Shown here: positions 47,201-58,984 of the stretch, one piece after another
Layout: the number at the start of each line of letters is the position of its first letter
Position numbering within the stretch: the first letter of the stretch is position 1
Assembly (NCBI RefSeq): GCF_018873765.1
Contig: NC_057924.1
Span: 1,426,001-1,490,000, forward strand
Direction: 5' to 3'
DNA from: Telopea speciosissima
Taxonomy: Eukaryota; Streptophyta; Magnoliopsida; Proteales; Proteaceae
DNA: 64,000 bases
Position numbers and translations under genes: made by a program
The notes under the pieces: generated by a model
Told to the model about the DNA's origin: nothing
Seen by the model: only the letters and a program-made list of their open reading frames with translations
Database searches by the model: none

Positions 47201-47891
47201 ATATGAAAAGAATATCTATGAAATTATATGAATTACAGTAGTTCTTTGGTTCTTGAAATGTTTAAATCAAAGCAGTCCACCCTCCCCCTCCCCTGCCCTT
47301 CTTTTTTGGGTGTAAACAAACAATCACAGGACAGAAGCAATTTGATGGTATAGAAGTATGAACTTTTGATGGTCATTTGCTGTTGCTCCTGGATTGATAA
47401 ATCCATAATAATGACAGAGATCAAATAGTTAGGATCAGAAAATTAGATCAATTTTTTTTTCCAGGAGATATAATAAGTGTGAACCCTCATACATAAGTCA
47501 CATAAAGGACACGATGAGTGACAATTTGTATACAGCAAAAATGATTATGATAGATTGATTGAATGAGCGAAACAATGCTTTCGAGCCTCTTAAAGTTATT
47601 CAAATTCAACACAGTAGTTGTACCAAATCTACTTCTAGGAGATATGGTATTAAGTTGAAATTACCTTGTGAAGAAGATATGTTGTATTGTTGATTTGTAT
47701 GAGGAGATCGCTGGGTACATCTGAAGATACAGACCTGGACAATTGAAACAAAATCCCTTAGCACCACAGTTACCAATACAAGGACTATATGAAGTTTAAT
47801 AATATGTCTAATTTGGTTTAGATCCCTGATACCTTTTACCCTCATCTGTGTAGAAGGTATCTGACCTGTTCCCAATCTTCATAAACTTCAT
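44240..47891 (-). CDS. BTB/POZ and NPH3 domain protein, At5g47800-like, five exons
   Basis: Coding exons on the minus strand: 47891-47833, 47734-47665, 47156-46758, 46653-45919 and 44857-44240, giving 626 residues with matching phases. It begins [15 protein letters not shown], the characteristic start of this subfamily. The BTB domain ([52 protein letters not shown]) covers about residues 24-125. The NPH3 domain runs from [16 protein letters not shown] (about residue 198) through [15 protein letters not shown] and [18 protein letters not shown] to [17 protein letters not shown] (about 467). NPH3 proteins are thought to be Cullin3 substrate adaptors at the plasma membrane, as in phototropism and auxin transport. 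The role of this subfamily is not established. The C-terminal tail holds a 36-residue tandem duplication (residues 522-593). Confidence 0.93.
44342..44557 (-). repeat. 108-bp in-frame tandem duplication in the NPH3-like last exon
   Basis: Two 36-codon copies ([20 protein letters not shown]... and [20 protein letters not shown]...) lie head to tail. They differ at several residues, so the duplication is not brand new. The reading frame is kept. Confidence 0.92.
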
Positions 47892-49570
47892 TTTTCTGCT
47901 TGTTTTTTGCCCTAATAAATGTTATGACATACCCTCATATGTTATTTTCATCTCAAAAGTAAATCATGCTTCCTTGACCTTCAAAAATCTCCTCTGAAGG
48001 TTGTCAATTTTTATTCCTCACTGCGAATAAAGTAAAAAATTAGAAAAACCTGCAAGGTAAAATAAATGGTGGAAAAAGAAAATAATGAAGTTACACACAC
48101 AGACAAAGAAAAATCACACAAAATACTTGTGCTAGTGTGCCAACATGTAAATCACGAAATTCCTCTATGTTTGAGATATTCTTAAGGGAAGGCCATAGAC
48201 TTTTCCTTTTTAAACACTTTCTATTTTCAAACATAGAAATGGTCTTGGTCTTATTCATACTGTCCTCCTTCCTTACCTTAAATTTTTTTTTGGTTCAGAC
48301 TTTCTTTCTTTCCTTTACTTACCAAAAGAAATACTTTTATCTCTTCTTGTTCTTCTTTTTTCAGGCCTGGGAAATGGTTTAGTGACCCAACACAAGGAAT
48401 TTAACAATGAAGTAGGCTGGTATCTGAACATATTAGCTATTGCAGACAACTGCACAAAGTTTATAGTCACATAACGAGTAATTTGAACTTTTATTTGATC
48501 AAAGTAGATATCAAAACTTCATTTTGATTTACCTTTCACAAAATCAATGTGTGATTATTCGAATCACTCCATCAAATATAGATAGGGGAACCAATCTTTC
48601 TGTGGAATTATAAAGAAACTGTCAAATGTTTTTCATGAGATAATCCATATCTAGTTCACATATGCATCAACTACAAACTAGAGGAAGCAAACCAACCCCC
48701 CCCCCCCCCCCCAAAAAAAAAAAAAAAAGAATCTGCCCAAATTCTTCAAAGAACAATATAAAAAATAACTAAACAGTTTTTAGAGTGGTACATGAGAGGG
48801 AAGAGAAACTCTCTTTAAAGGATTGCCAAGATTAACAATATTTCCTAAAGGACAACAAATAGAAAGAGGAAGGAGAAGAGGAACAAAGAGACTACAAAGG
48901 GAAAAGAAAGGAAGAGAAAAAATGGGTTTCACTGTTTTACTTTTGGGTTTCATTGTTTTACTTAGATTGGTTAAGAATTGAGAATTGCAGTACTCATTCC
49001 ATTGATAAAAATATATGAGAATTGGATGGAAGTTACATACCTCAAATAAATAAGAAACCCACAAGCTCTCCTCTTTCCAGGACCTGACCCTACTCAGAAA
49101 GTAGTTTTAGGTATCAATCACAAGATGGGAAACCAGAATTCTGAAACCAAACAGAAGAGAAAGAGAAGGGGAAAATGGAAGATGAGATGGGATGGTGGAA
49201 GAGAAAAATGTGAGATGTCTGTGAAGAGTTCTTAGTAATATATAGTTCCTCTGATGAATTCTCTGTATATTACCAAGCAAATCTAACTCAGGATGTGTCA
49301 TTGGAACTTCCCACAATGAAACACCATGTGGCAATCTTGCATTAAGAATTGAAAAAAGGTACACTTTTCGTTAAAAATATTTTATATTTTGATATGACTA
49401 AACCCAATAAAGAAAGAAGCAATCAGATTCTTGAGGACCAAAAGATGATGCTCAATATATATTACAAAAGTTCTTTTATGAAATAGGGCTTTGGTTTCCT
49501 GTACTCCACACAGGAAGGGCTTCCTGTATAACCCTAATATCTAGCATGTGCACATCAAGAGTATATATGC
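47892..49570 (-). promoter_or_regulatory. Upstream region of the NPH3-like gene
   Basis: Contains a C/A homopolymer block at 48696-48728 (CCCC...AAAA), T-rich tracts and no known motif cluster. A TATA box could not be assigned with confidence. No other gene is seen. Open frames at 48137-48382 (plus) and 49364-49107 (minus) are compositionally simple. Confidence 0.4.
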
Positions 49571-49870
49571 AAGGGTGTCAAAGTTTAGCTCGAACCGGTG
49601 GGATAGATCAAAACCAACCCAGTCAGCCTGGATCAAACTGAACCTTTATTGGTTTAGTTTCGGGTTGGGGTCTTTGGAACCTGTAGAAACCGAATTGAAC
49701 CGACTAAAATGCATCAATCGAAAACCAAACACGGGACCAACCCGATAAAAACAAATGAGATTAGAAACTTTATTAAACTAGATCGAAACCAAGAACTTTC
49801 TTAATGGTTTGGCTTTGGGTTGATCCAATAACTGACTGAAACTAGATCGAACCGACCAATTAACACCCTT
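49571..49870. mobile_element. hAT-like MITE with AAGGGTGTCAA ends
   Basis: 300 bp with AAGGGTGTCAA at the left and TTAACACCCTT at the right. The flanks ATATATGC (49563-49570) and ATATATGT (49871-49878) agree at 7 of 8 bases. The inside is rich in GAACCG / GGTTTGG words in both orientations. The terminus resembles the larger element at 33742-34464. Confidence 0.7.
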
Positions 49871-49878
49871 ATATATGT

Positions 49879-50680
49879 ATAGGGTACCTTAACATTTTGT
49901 ACTTATCTCCTTTCTCGTTAAATGAAATGACATTGTTGCCCTCTTATATACAATACCGTTTTATCATACTTCATTGGTATGCTCACCCTATGCCGCTTGC
50001 TCAAAGAAATCTCTCCCACATGAAAAAAATTCCCTCAGCCACTAGGGAGATTATGCTAACCCTTTGTATATATCTTTTTTCTCCTCACATGAAATGATAT
50101 TGTTGTCCTCTTATATATGTAACCACTTTGTCACACCTCATTATTGTGTTCCCCTATGCCGCTTGCTCAGAGATTCCTCTCCCATATGTATATATCATAT
50201 AAGTTGGGTGATATGCCAAAGGGATCATGATTGAGGATCCGATTGGATTCTGAATCGAATTGCTTGGAATCAATTCCAGCCAATTTTGATCAATTTCCGA
50301 CCGTTTTTGACCGATCTAACTGAAATGGGATTCAGAATTCATGGAGACAGACAGTCTAGAAAGGCTAAAATCTATTTTAATGATGACAGATATAAACGGT
50401 TAATGTAGATAGAGCAATTCAGAAACAGTTTTGGTCCCCTGTATTAGAAGCATCTAAATTGTATTGAAATGATAAAGAAATGCTCTGTGAAACAAGGGGA
50501 AGACAAAGATATTGAGAACTACCTCCTAAAATCTCTAGTCATTAAAGATGTCCATAATGAATGATAGGGTTCTTAAGCAAGCAGGTAACCTTTCACTTCA
50601 TCACAGAAATTTTTTATTCTTTTAAGAAATTTTTTTTTTGGATGAATAAAAAAAATTAAAAAATTTAATAATAATAAAAA
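49879..50680. other. Intergenic, with two repeat units
   Basis: 49905-50030 and 50078-50190 are related (TCACATGAAATGA, TTGTTGCCCTC/TTGTTGTCCTC, CTATGCCGCTTGCTCA) and belong to the repeat family listed at 50830-51373. The rest is unassigned. Confidence 0.5.
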
Positions 50681-50815
50681 GGGAGAATGTTCTCTGTGCC
50701 GTAGTGCAGCCAACCCCAGGCACATGGGCAGCCTATGCAAGGGGTAGGGTAGTCATTGCGTCCACCCCCATGTGTCTGGGCGCAGATTGCGCTGCGGCAC
50801 AGAGAACAGCGCCCC
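50681..50815. mobile_element. MULE-like foldback MITE, family C copy 3
   Basis: 135 bp between exact 9-bp repeats TAATAAAAA (50672-50680 and 50816-50824). Starts GGGAGAATGTTCTCTGTGCC and contains CCCCCATGTGTCTGGGCGCAG and GCTGCGGCACAGAGAAC near the right end. The flank is A-rich, which weakens the TSD slightly, but ends and interior match copies 1 and 2. Confidence 0.85.
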
Positions 50816-50829
50816 TAATAAAAAAAAAA

Positions 50830-51373
50830 AACTATGTGAGGAGGTGCAGGCGACCTCGCTTACTCAATGAGACTTTTTCACATTATCGAAAAACTATGTG
50901 AAGAGGCATAGACTATGCCGCTTACTCAGATAGACTTTTTTCCAATATTGAAAAAAGGAAAAGGTATTAAAAAAATGAGAAGGCCTACGCTACGCCACTT
51001 GCTCAGGCAAAATTTTTCCCAATACCAAAAAGGGAAGATGTATACAAAAAAGGGAGAGCGTAGGGATCACACACTCATGTAGCCAATGAGAATATAAACA
51101 TTGGCATCTCGGGGGCAGAATTTTTACCTTTCATAAGGGGCGGTGCCCTCCCACTATGTCTGAGTGTGACCTCCCCTCCCCCCCTTCGCCCCACAGAGAA
51201 CATTTTCCCATAAAAAAACCATGTGAGGAAGCACAAGGTACGTTGCTATTCAGAGAGACTTTTCTCTAGTCTCTCTAATACTGAAAAGGAAAGATGTATT
51301 AGAAAAAAAAAAAACACTGTGAGGAGACATGCTAAGTTGCTTACTCAATTAAACTTTTTCCCAATATCTTAAA
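50830..51373. repeat. Cluster of five diverged repeat units of about 65-85 bp
   Basis: Units near 50830, 50890, 50969, 51216 and 51301 share the order ATGTGAGGAGGC, CTATGCCGCTTACTCAG, AGACTTTTTTCCAATA, TTGAAAAAGGAAAGATGTATT. Between the third and fourth lies a decayed family C MITE-like piece (about 51138-51209, ending CACAGAGAACATTTTCCC). The units are scattered or inverted elsewhere (41460-41740, 49905-50190), so this is a dispersed family, not a simple satellite. Confidence 0.65.
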
Positions 51374-52989
51374 GTGATAGGAAATATAAAAAAGAAAGTT
51401 GTTTGGTAATGTGGTTCTTGTGCTCAGACACAAGAGTACACAAAATGATCACAAGAGTACACAAAATGATCGTTCAGATATCAAAATCCCATCCAGACAG
51501 ATGGCCCTACATGCCCTCTCATCTTTTGCTCCTAATTTAGGTCTCTTCCTCTTCTTTAACGCATGGGAATACATCAAATGCAAAGGATTTCATTGGCTCC
51601 TATACAAAATAAAGAGAGGGATGTACACAATACCCCCAACCAATAGTGACTTCATGAAAAATATATTTAATGAGTAAAGAGAAAGGAATCCACACATTTA
51701 ATGAGGAGAGAGTAGAGTAGAGAACACCTACACCAGCCTGGCCCTTGCAGTATTTTAAAGATCTGTTATATATTTCTGACTCATATAGTAACATTAAGTA
51801 TATAGATCATGGAGATCCTTTTTATATAACGATAATGATAAACTTGGCTCGTAATGCTCTAACAAATAAAATTGTATATACTTCCTTATCTTAATATAAC
51901 ATCTTTTTTCCTTATAAAAAAACAAAGAGTCACCGTTTGAGAGACTTTTTCCAATACAGAGAAAATATAAAGTACCAAAAAATTAAAACGGAGAGAAAGC
52001 ATAAGTATCAGAATCAATATCGATCTTGGCCGTATCGACCCGATTCGATACTCTTTTTAAAACCATGATCTACCCGTCTTGCTCAGATAAACGCTCTGTC
52101 CCTCTCCCTAAACAAAATTATTTGTTTCATAATACATGATGACCTTTATGTACCCAGGTGGGTGGGAAAAATTCAACTCCCAACGATCACTTTATTAAAG
52201 TTGGTGTTTTCGCTCGAAAGTCCAAATCCTTTCATCAAGAAGGTTTGGATTGTCTATTAAATTAAACGCTACATTTGATTTGCTTACATAATATCACAAC
52301 ACAACACAACACAATCGAAAAAGATAAATGACATTACTTCCTCTATTGTTTTTATTGCATTTAGATCTTTATTACCGATTCTTGATTCAATCTTCTTTCT
52401 TCTTCTTCTTCTTACTCTTATTTGAACAGGGTATCAGAATCCCTCCTGCTCCTCCATGAAGACAAAGAGAAAATTAAGGAACTTTTGTTTGTGTGTTTGG
52501 AGTGAACGTAAATATCAAACAGTTAAAGAACACACAATTCAAGCGGGTTCCTGTCAATCAATCAGGCAAAGCAAAATTGCCAACAACAGTGAATTCCAAA
52601 ACCGCTTGTTGGGTTATTCAATTTAATGTTGTGAAAAAATAAAAAGCAAGCAGGGAGAGGGATAAAAGAAGTACCACAGTTTTGATAGAATAAAAAAACC
52701 TGCAACTCCGTCCTTCAAAGACTCCTCTTGACTTCATATAATACTTTCTGCTCCGAACTCAGGAGGAATTCAAAAACCCAGATCAGAACACACTTAAACA
52801 CGCTAGTATATAACATGAAAATCAATCAATCTATAGAGAAAGAGGTGAATTGGTTTGTGTTCTACTATACCAGTATAACCCTTGGAAATAGTGAGCTTCA
52901 GAGAAGGGAAGGAAAAGGTCAAGGGGTTGGGTTGGTTTTATTGATTTAGTCAACATAGTAATGCATCATCATGAATAATGCAGTCACTA
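51374..52989. other. Intergenic, with small tandem duplications
   Basis: CACAAGAGTACACAAAATGAT is tandemly doubled near 51428-51470. Short CAACA repeats occur near 52293-52313. No gene recognised. Confidence 0.4.
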
Positions 52990-53388
52990 TCATAGGCTCT
53001 GGTTGAATAGATGGAAAGGAAAATTAAGGCCTTCTCTCTTTGTCTCCTGTGCTCTTCCCTTTGCAATTCCATTTGGTGACTCTATGATTAAAATTGAAAA
53101 AAAGCATGAAAGTGGGTTTTCTCTGAAACTTTGAGAAAATATAAGGAAATAGAGGGGAGACTTGAAAGATTCTGTGTGTTCATGGCCATCATTCTTCTCC
53201 CCACTAGCCTCAGGGTATATTCTTATCCCTTGAGGGGGCCCCTCATGGCTTCTCTCGATCTTCTTGTCGATCAAATGCCTTCCCTCTGCTGACCCTTCTA
53301 CTGTGCCCCATATTATCATGATGCAACCTCTTGGCCCCATCGTTTCCCTCTTTGTCCTCATGGAACTAATATGCATTTTGACCTTCAT
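52990..53388 (-). CDS. Possible small gene, 132 residues, unrecognised
   Basis: A minus-strand frame starting MKVKMHISSMRTKRETMGPR and containing MIIWGTVEGSAEGRHLIDKK, SHEGPPQGIRIYPEASGE and KNDGHEHTESF. The composition is protein-like for the first 85 residues and then drifts into simple sequence. A TATA-like string (minus strand CATATAAGAG, plus positions about 53506-53515) lies about 120 bp upstream of the ATG, a plausible promoter distance. There is no signal peptide or membrane segment and no transposon around it. Whether it is translated cannot be told; it could also be a non-coding transcript. Confidence 0.4.
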   Translation of the reverse strand: MKVKMHISSMRTKRETMGPRGCIMIIWGTVEGSAEGRHLIDKKIERSHEGPPQGIRIYPEASGEKNDGHEHTESFKSPLYFLIFSQSFRENPLSCFFSILIIESPNGIAKGRAQETKREGLNFPFHLFNQSL

Positions 53389-54630
53389 AGCATCTGGATC
53401 CGAATCACTCTTGGGCCTTCTTGGTCACTAACAGTACTGTAGGTTGTTTGAGAAACCACTCCCAGACAAGACTCCCTGTCTGTGTGTGTGTGTGCTTCTA
53501 GCCTTCTCTTATATGAGTACAGATAGAGAGAGGCTTATGAGATGTCCACAAGCTCTTGTCCATTCATGGTTCAATCCAAATTGCAGAATATACCCCCTTT
53601 GTTATTGATTTGATACATTGACCTTCAGTACTCTCTAGAGAACAATGAAGAGATGAACAAGAAGATACCGATCGGATGATTACCAGCCTCTTACATAAGG
53701 TGCATCATTTGGGAATCTTGAGATCTAGCTAGGGATACTGTAAGCACAAGGTGGGAAGAAGAAAATCATGGAAAGATATTGATGCACTGGATAATCAAGG
53801 TACAGTATAGATACATGTGGAGACATTCCTTGGCTGGAAAACCACACAACTCCAACTACAGAATATAGTCAGCCAAAACATCAAATCATGCTGGGCATGC
53901 CCTATACCGCCCGCTTAAAAAAAATTAATGATCAATTGATCTATCAATCATGACTTTAGGGAGCGAATGATCCTAATCAAGGTATCAAAGGAGGCCTCAT
54001 TCCCAGGTTGGGAAGGTACAACACTTAGTTCATAACTATTCTTTGTTAACTTCTTCAATCTTCACAGACTCATGTGCTTGGTACTCCCTTTGTGTTAAAG
54101 CCTTTATAGGTCATGTGGAGGATAATGTTGCAAGACTCACTGAATTGGCCAGGTTAACTCCATTGGATTGGATTATTGCAATGGTTAAAGGGGTATGGAA
54201 GTGTAACTCAACTTGGTGACTCAGACTAATGAGACATGACCAGTGTCTAAGGTGGTTTTGCTCAACTAGTCATAAAAAACCCTCTTATAATTGCTTCTCA
54301 AACAATTTTGATGGTGATTATGGGAATTAATAATCATCATATATTCCAAAATGGAGTTAAATGGTGGAATAATATTCATGTAGCTGACCAACAGGTAGTT
54401 GGAATAAAGCTTACTTGAGTATTATGGCAATCATTACCCCTCCCGGTTCAACATGAATACATATACAATGAAATTCGAAACTGAAAAAATAAAACCAAGA
54501 TAAAACTTCTCAAACCCTTGACACATATAAGTACAATTACAATGCGTACAATAATCAAATCCATCATCCTTGACAATCATGGAACTAAAAGGGAAGGAAG
54601 GTTAAAACCCTTTCCAACAGTAGTTTGGCC
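53389..54630. other. Intergenic between two possible small genes
   Basis: Ordinary AT-rich DNA. A short TG run lies at 53481-53493. No transposon ends identified. Confidence 0.4.
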
Positions 54631-54894
54631 CTACTGAGCATGTAGTGAGTTGCCGATTGAACCACCCGATTTTGCAGCTAACTCGGAAAGGTTGGAGCCA
54701 ACAGAGCCACCAGAGTGACTAAGACTGGAAGTTCTGTGATGTCGGCACCTAAAGGATCCGACGTGTGTGGTAGGCGAACACAGGCAGTTTAACTTTACAC
54801 TTGATTGTCTCTGCAGTCTCCCTCGCCCTGTAGGTGTCACGACAACCAATGGAGAAGTCTTCTTCATCTCATCTAAATTAATCTTTGGAGCCAA
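54631..54894 (-). CDS. Small serine-rich protein with a CSPTTHxGSFRC motif
   Basis: A single-exon frame of 87 residues, MAPKINLDEMKKTSPLVVV to the TAG at 54633-54631. Residues 36-54 (NCLCSPTTHVGSFRCRHHR) carry the conserved core of a plant family of small Ser-rich proteins of unknown role, where LCSPTTHPGSFRCxxHR is usual. The N-terminal basic stretch (TPTGRGRLQRQSSVKL) and the Ser/Gly-rich tail also fit. Three Cys and several His could bind a metal, but that is only a guess. It stands alone, transcribed leftward. Confidence 0.75.
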   Translation of the reverse strand: MAPKINLDEMKKTSPLVVVTPTGRGRLQRQSSVKLNCLCSPTTHVGSFRCRHHRTSSLSHSGGSVGSNLSELAAKSGGSIGNSLHAQ

Positions 54895-57096
54895 TATCTT
54901 GGGGATCCTGCGCTTTTCTTCCGTCTTTAGTTCTGTAAAGTTAAACTGTTCAGTATGTTGAAATCGTCTGCCATATCCCTAGTTCAGTGCGACATTTGAT
55001 GTACAGACCATCTAGGTTTTATGCTATGTGAGACCTATTTAACTGCCTCCTCATGATTAACATTTTTCAATGAAATAGGCTCTGTAATCTAGCAATATTC
55101 CAAGGGGAAAAGTTGATTGTATAACTTACCACTAATATTTCTTTTACCTTCTAGCTAATAATTTTCAAGGGTATTTTGGTGTATTATTATTATTAGCTGT
55201 AAAAATGTAAATCTATCAACATACACAAATTTCTACACTTTTTTCCAATCAGTTAGATTAATTGTCCTTTAACCATCTGTGTGTATGTAGTAAATGATAA
55301 CCACTTGATACATGATTTAGTTATTTTGCAGCTAATTCATGTCTTTCACAGTCTTATCCATAAGGAATTTTAGTTTTCTGGTTACAACAACAACTCAGCC
55401 TTATCCCAAGTAAATGGGGTTGGCAGTTTTCTGGTTAGTAATCTACAAGAAAATACTTAAAATTCATAGTATTGATTAAAACCATTAGACAATAATGTTT
55501 GATGATAATAAATAAATGGTCACCTACATGGAAAGGAAAGTATAACTACAGCAAAAAAATTTATGTTCCGACAAAGACTCGAAATTCATGGGATATCTTT
55601 CTCTATCCTTGATCCCTAATTTATTCTCCATCCTCTACCCCTTCTCTTATTCCTTGTGGACGTTACATCAAATTTTCACCACAAGAATCATTTAAATCTG
55701 ATTTTCTCAGACTACCGTATTTATCTCGATTCAAAGTTCAATAAGTACCACCTAAATAATGCTGCAATTGGGCTGCGCGTGTCAACCAGCTGAAATTGCC
55801 CAACTTGCTCACAAAGTCTATGAATTTGAGGCCAAGCATCATTGACCCAATCTTATCTCTCACAGTTCAATCATAACCCAACTTGATCAACCTAGTTTTC
55901 TAGGAGAGTTAGGTTGATACGAGATACACAAAAATCTTTAATATATATAACAAGGCCATAACATGGTGAAGAAGATTTAGTGTATATTTGAAATCTGCTA
56001 TAAACATAACCTGGTATTTTGATACAGAGTAGAATGTAAAATTTTAAACATGAGGTGATAATGACATGAAAATCTACATATACAAAAAGGTCAGAAAACT
56101 TATCTCTCATCTACTTTCATATGGTTCCCACTGTTAAAAGGGCTCATGGAACAGCTAATTTAGTCCCATATTCCCTAATTTCATCAAATTTTTTTTGGTG
56201 TTTGCAATCTGTCACGGAGATGTAATGATAAGGGAATGATATCTCCTCTGTTATCTATCTAGACTAACCCACACCCATACAAGAAAGTTACATTTTACCA
56301 ACTTTTCCATCTGCTTCTCTTAGCCAACCAAACAGACGTCTCCCCTACCTCTACATATTTTCTTCTGCTATTCTGAATATCTGAACAATTAAATGGAGAG
56401 GAAAACAGAACAAAATCATATTAAGGTCACAAAAAGGTTTATCAATTTACAATTACATACGTAAATACTATCAAGGCGATGATAACAGCTGACAATCGGT
56501 CTAACCATCAAAACCATCCATGAAGAGGACACTAACATCCAGATGATCAATCAGGACTAAAAATTGGGTTTTTATTAAAAAAGAAAAAAGTTTTTCCTGA
56601 CTGTGATTGAAATTGAACTGTGTCATCGCTCACAAATTGTGAGGTTATCATTTTCTTTTGTGTGTGTGTGGATATCTTTGTTAGACGCCAAAGCAAAATT
56701 AAATGAAGTGATTTGCACACCAAGAGAAGAGGAGATGGAGTGATTGTTTAATTTGAACCAGATAATGAATGCAATTGAAGATGACTTGAAAGTGAAACAA
56801 CCTGTATGAGATGACGTCTCATGCTCCTTTTCAATTTTGAAGGGATGGGAACCCCCAACTACAATATCTGTCTCCATCGATGATCAATCCTGATTCCTTA
56901 TCCTTCCTTTTGTTGCCTCTATCAAAGTAATTGTAAAGAAAATAATGATCACAATAAACAAAGAATAGAATGCTATTCATAACTTCACTTAGAATTTACC
57001 TGCAGCCGATGAATGAAGAGAAATTCTAATCTGCTAAGCAATCTCTGTCTTCTCTCCCTACTTCATACTCTGATCGCTTACCCAATGAGCCTTTTC
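54895..57096. other. Intergenic, with a 40-bp retroposed fragment
   Basis: Upstream region of the Ser-rich gene, then AT-rich DNA. Apart from the short RTE-derived insertion at 55385-55424, I see no gene or repeat with defined ends. Confidence 0.4.
55385..55424 (-). mobile_element. Very short RTE LINE 3' end insertion
   Basis: CAACAACAACTCAGCC...AAATGGGGTTGGC is the plant RTE 3' tail, as at the left end of the element at 23866-29205. A perfect 13-bp repeat AGTTTTCTGGTTA (55372-55384 and 55425-55437) flanks it, so it is a complete but extremely truncated insertion. Confidence 0.85.
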
Positions 57097-57915
57097 CTCT
57101 CTCCTCATCCTTAATAAACTCTCTATCTTCAGTGTTCCTTGAATTTTGGTTTCCAAACCCAAACCGAAACCAGTTCTCCCCTCCATTTGCGGTCTGAACT
57201 CCAACTCCACATCGATCGTTTAGTTTTTCTGCCCAAACTGAACACTTTCTGTTGCAGTTAACCCCGAAAATGGAGTTCGGCCATATGACGTCCTCCAGCA
57301 AAAGATTTGAAAAACCAGAATCGGTCCAATCCAGCGGGTTACAGTCATTTTTATGCTTGAATCGGAATCGGACCATAAATCGGCTAAAAATTTAATAAAA
57401 ACTGAAAAAGAAAATCTAAAAATCCATACGTTTTTTTAACATGTGACTGTGAAAAAAAAAACTTAAAATAATATATTATCTGCTAAAATTAATCATTTTA
57501 AACTCAAAGTATAATTAAATATACAAACAATTTAAAAAGAAATAGAGATTTTCAGAAAAAAAACCCGAATAATATAATATTTAATATGAGAAGAATAAAA
57601 TCTTAAAATAAGATTACATTCTGTTAAAATTTATCATTTTGAGCTAAAAGCAGAATTGATATGTACAAAAAAATTCGTAAAGTTTAGAAAAATTTAAAGA
57701 AAATTCAAAAGATATATAATTATATAAATTTGAATATAAGAAGAATAAAAAAGTTAAAATTATTTTTTTGTGATTTAGGATTTACCATTTTATAGTAGTC
57801 TAATTACAATAAACAAATAAATATTTGGTACCAAAAGAAAAATGTAGGAATTTAGAAGAAAAAAAAAAAAAAAAAAAACCTCCAAATAATATATATTTAT
57901 ATATAAAAAGAAAAA
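57097..57915. repeat. Diverged direct repeat (left copy) ending in AT-rich tandem units
   Basis: 57097-57400 (CTCTCCTCATCCTTAATAAACTC ... TTTTTATGC) is similar to 59209-59560. It is followed by three units of about 145 bp starting near 57461, 57601 and 57751, each with TTAAAAT...ATCATTTTgA.CT.AAA and a later AGAATAAAA. A fourth partial unit follows the right copy at 59600-59690. The class is unknown. Confidence 0.55.
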
Positions 57916-58714
57916 ACAAACATGCAATTATATTCATGCAGATATGATAATATACATACCCACACTATAACCAATCATAATTGCGACAACTTTCATAAGT
58001 ATGATTTTCACCAAAAAAAAAAAATAATTTCATAAGTATGATTATCAGTGTCATTCTCATCACGACAGATAATTGATATCTTTACTGATAGCTAGGATTG
58101 TTGTCAATGGAGTAGAGGAGGATAGCACAATTGGGTACATAATCAGGATCAAATACTCAATCACCTGAGCCTACACAATAGCTACCTTATTCATAGTATT
58201 GGACTTCATAAATATTAACATTTTGATTCTTTGATAGGACAGTCATAAATGAGATAATTCTCACTTAATCAATTAGGGTAACCGACACGATGATGTGGCA
58301 AAATTAGGCCACTTTGCTTACAAGAGATGCTACACAAAAAAATACAACTGGTGAGCTGCACCATACCTAGCTTTCATGAGTACTATATTGTGTTTATATT
58401 GCCGGCAAGAACAAGCATTGTATATACTTGAATAATATGCTAGTATGAATTAAACTTATATTAGATTTGGTCATCATTTAAGAGGATAGTTCCAGGCATC
58501 AAGACATTGTTAATCTACAATCAAATTTACTTAGTTATCCAAGTTTTTTCATTTAATTTCTGTGTTTAGTTGTTCATTTGTATTACTTTATGAGGTAGGT
58601 AAAAAGTAAAGAGATTATGTTATTAACTATATTTCTTATATTCACTTTTATATTCTTTTGCCTATCAAGACTGAGAATTAATATACTAACTAGTTTAATT
58701 ATTTTTGTTTACAG
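57916..58714. other. AT-rich DNA between the direct repeats
   Basis: No recognisable feature before the possible exon at 58715. TTCATAAGTATGATT occurs twice (near 57992 and 58029). Confidence 0.4.
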
Positions 58715-58984
58715 GTAGTGAATTCAGTTGGTATGAATCATGTTATTATCGTAGATGACATTCTTTCTCGAGCCATACGAAGAGAAAACCTCCTACACAG
58801 TGTTCGATTTAAGGTTCTGTTATTTGCAGTAATATGTAGCTCTTGTAGTTTCATGATCACTGCTTATTTCTTACATTGTTTTATTGATTCTCAGATGCTT
58901 ATCTCTGGATTTGCCCTTTTGGTATAGGTGGGTGCATGTTTTGTTGTTACTGCTGGCGGTGAAGATTCATTGAACAACTCTTGA
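58715..58984 (+). CDS. Two possible terminal exons of an unrecognised gene
   Basis: Exon A, 58715-58813 (acceptor TTTACAG, donor AAG/GTTCTG), encodes VVNSVGMNHVIIVDDILSRA then IRRENLLHSVRFK, exactly 33 codons. Exon B, 58928-58984 (acceptor GGTATAG), encodes VGACFVVTAGGEDSLNNS and a TGA. Both junctions are phase 0. The sequence is protein-like, and two clean exons in a row are unlikely by chance. No upstream exon is visible in the AT-rich DNA to the left, so this may be a gene remnant or transduplicated fragment. I do not recognise the family. Confidence 0.4.

Noticed and set aside
51138-51209. Fourth full family C MITE
   Set aside because: Only the right end (CACAGAGAACATTTTCCC) is clear and no 9-bp duplication was found, so it is noted only as a decayed piece.
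57026-57376. 116-codon minus-strand frame
   Set aside because: No known motif. It lies in a diverged repeat whose second copy does not keep the frame.
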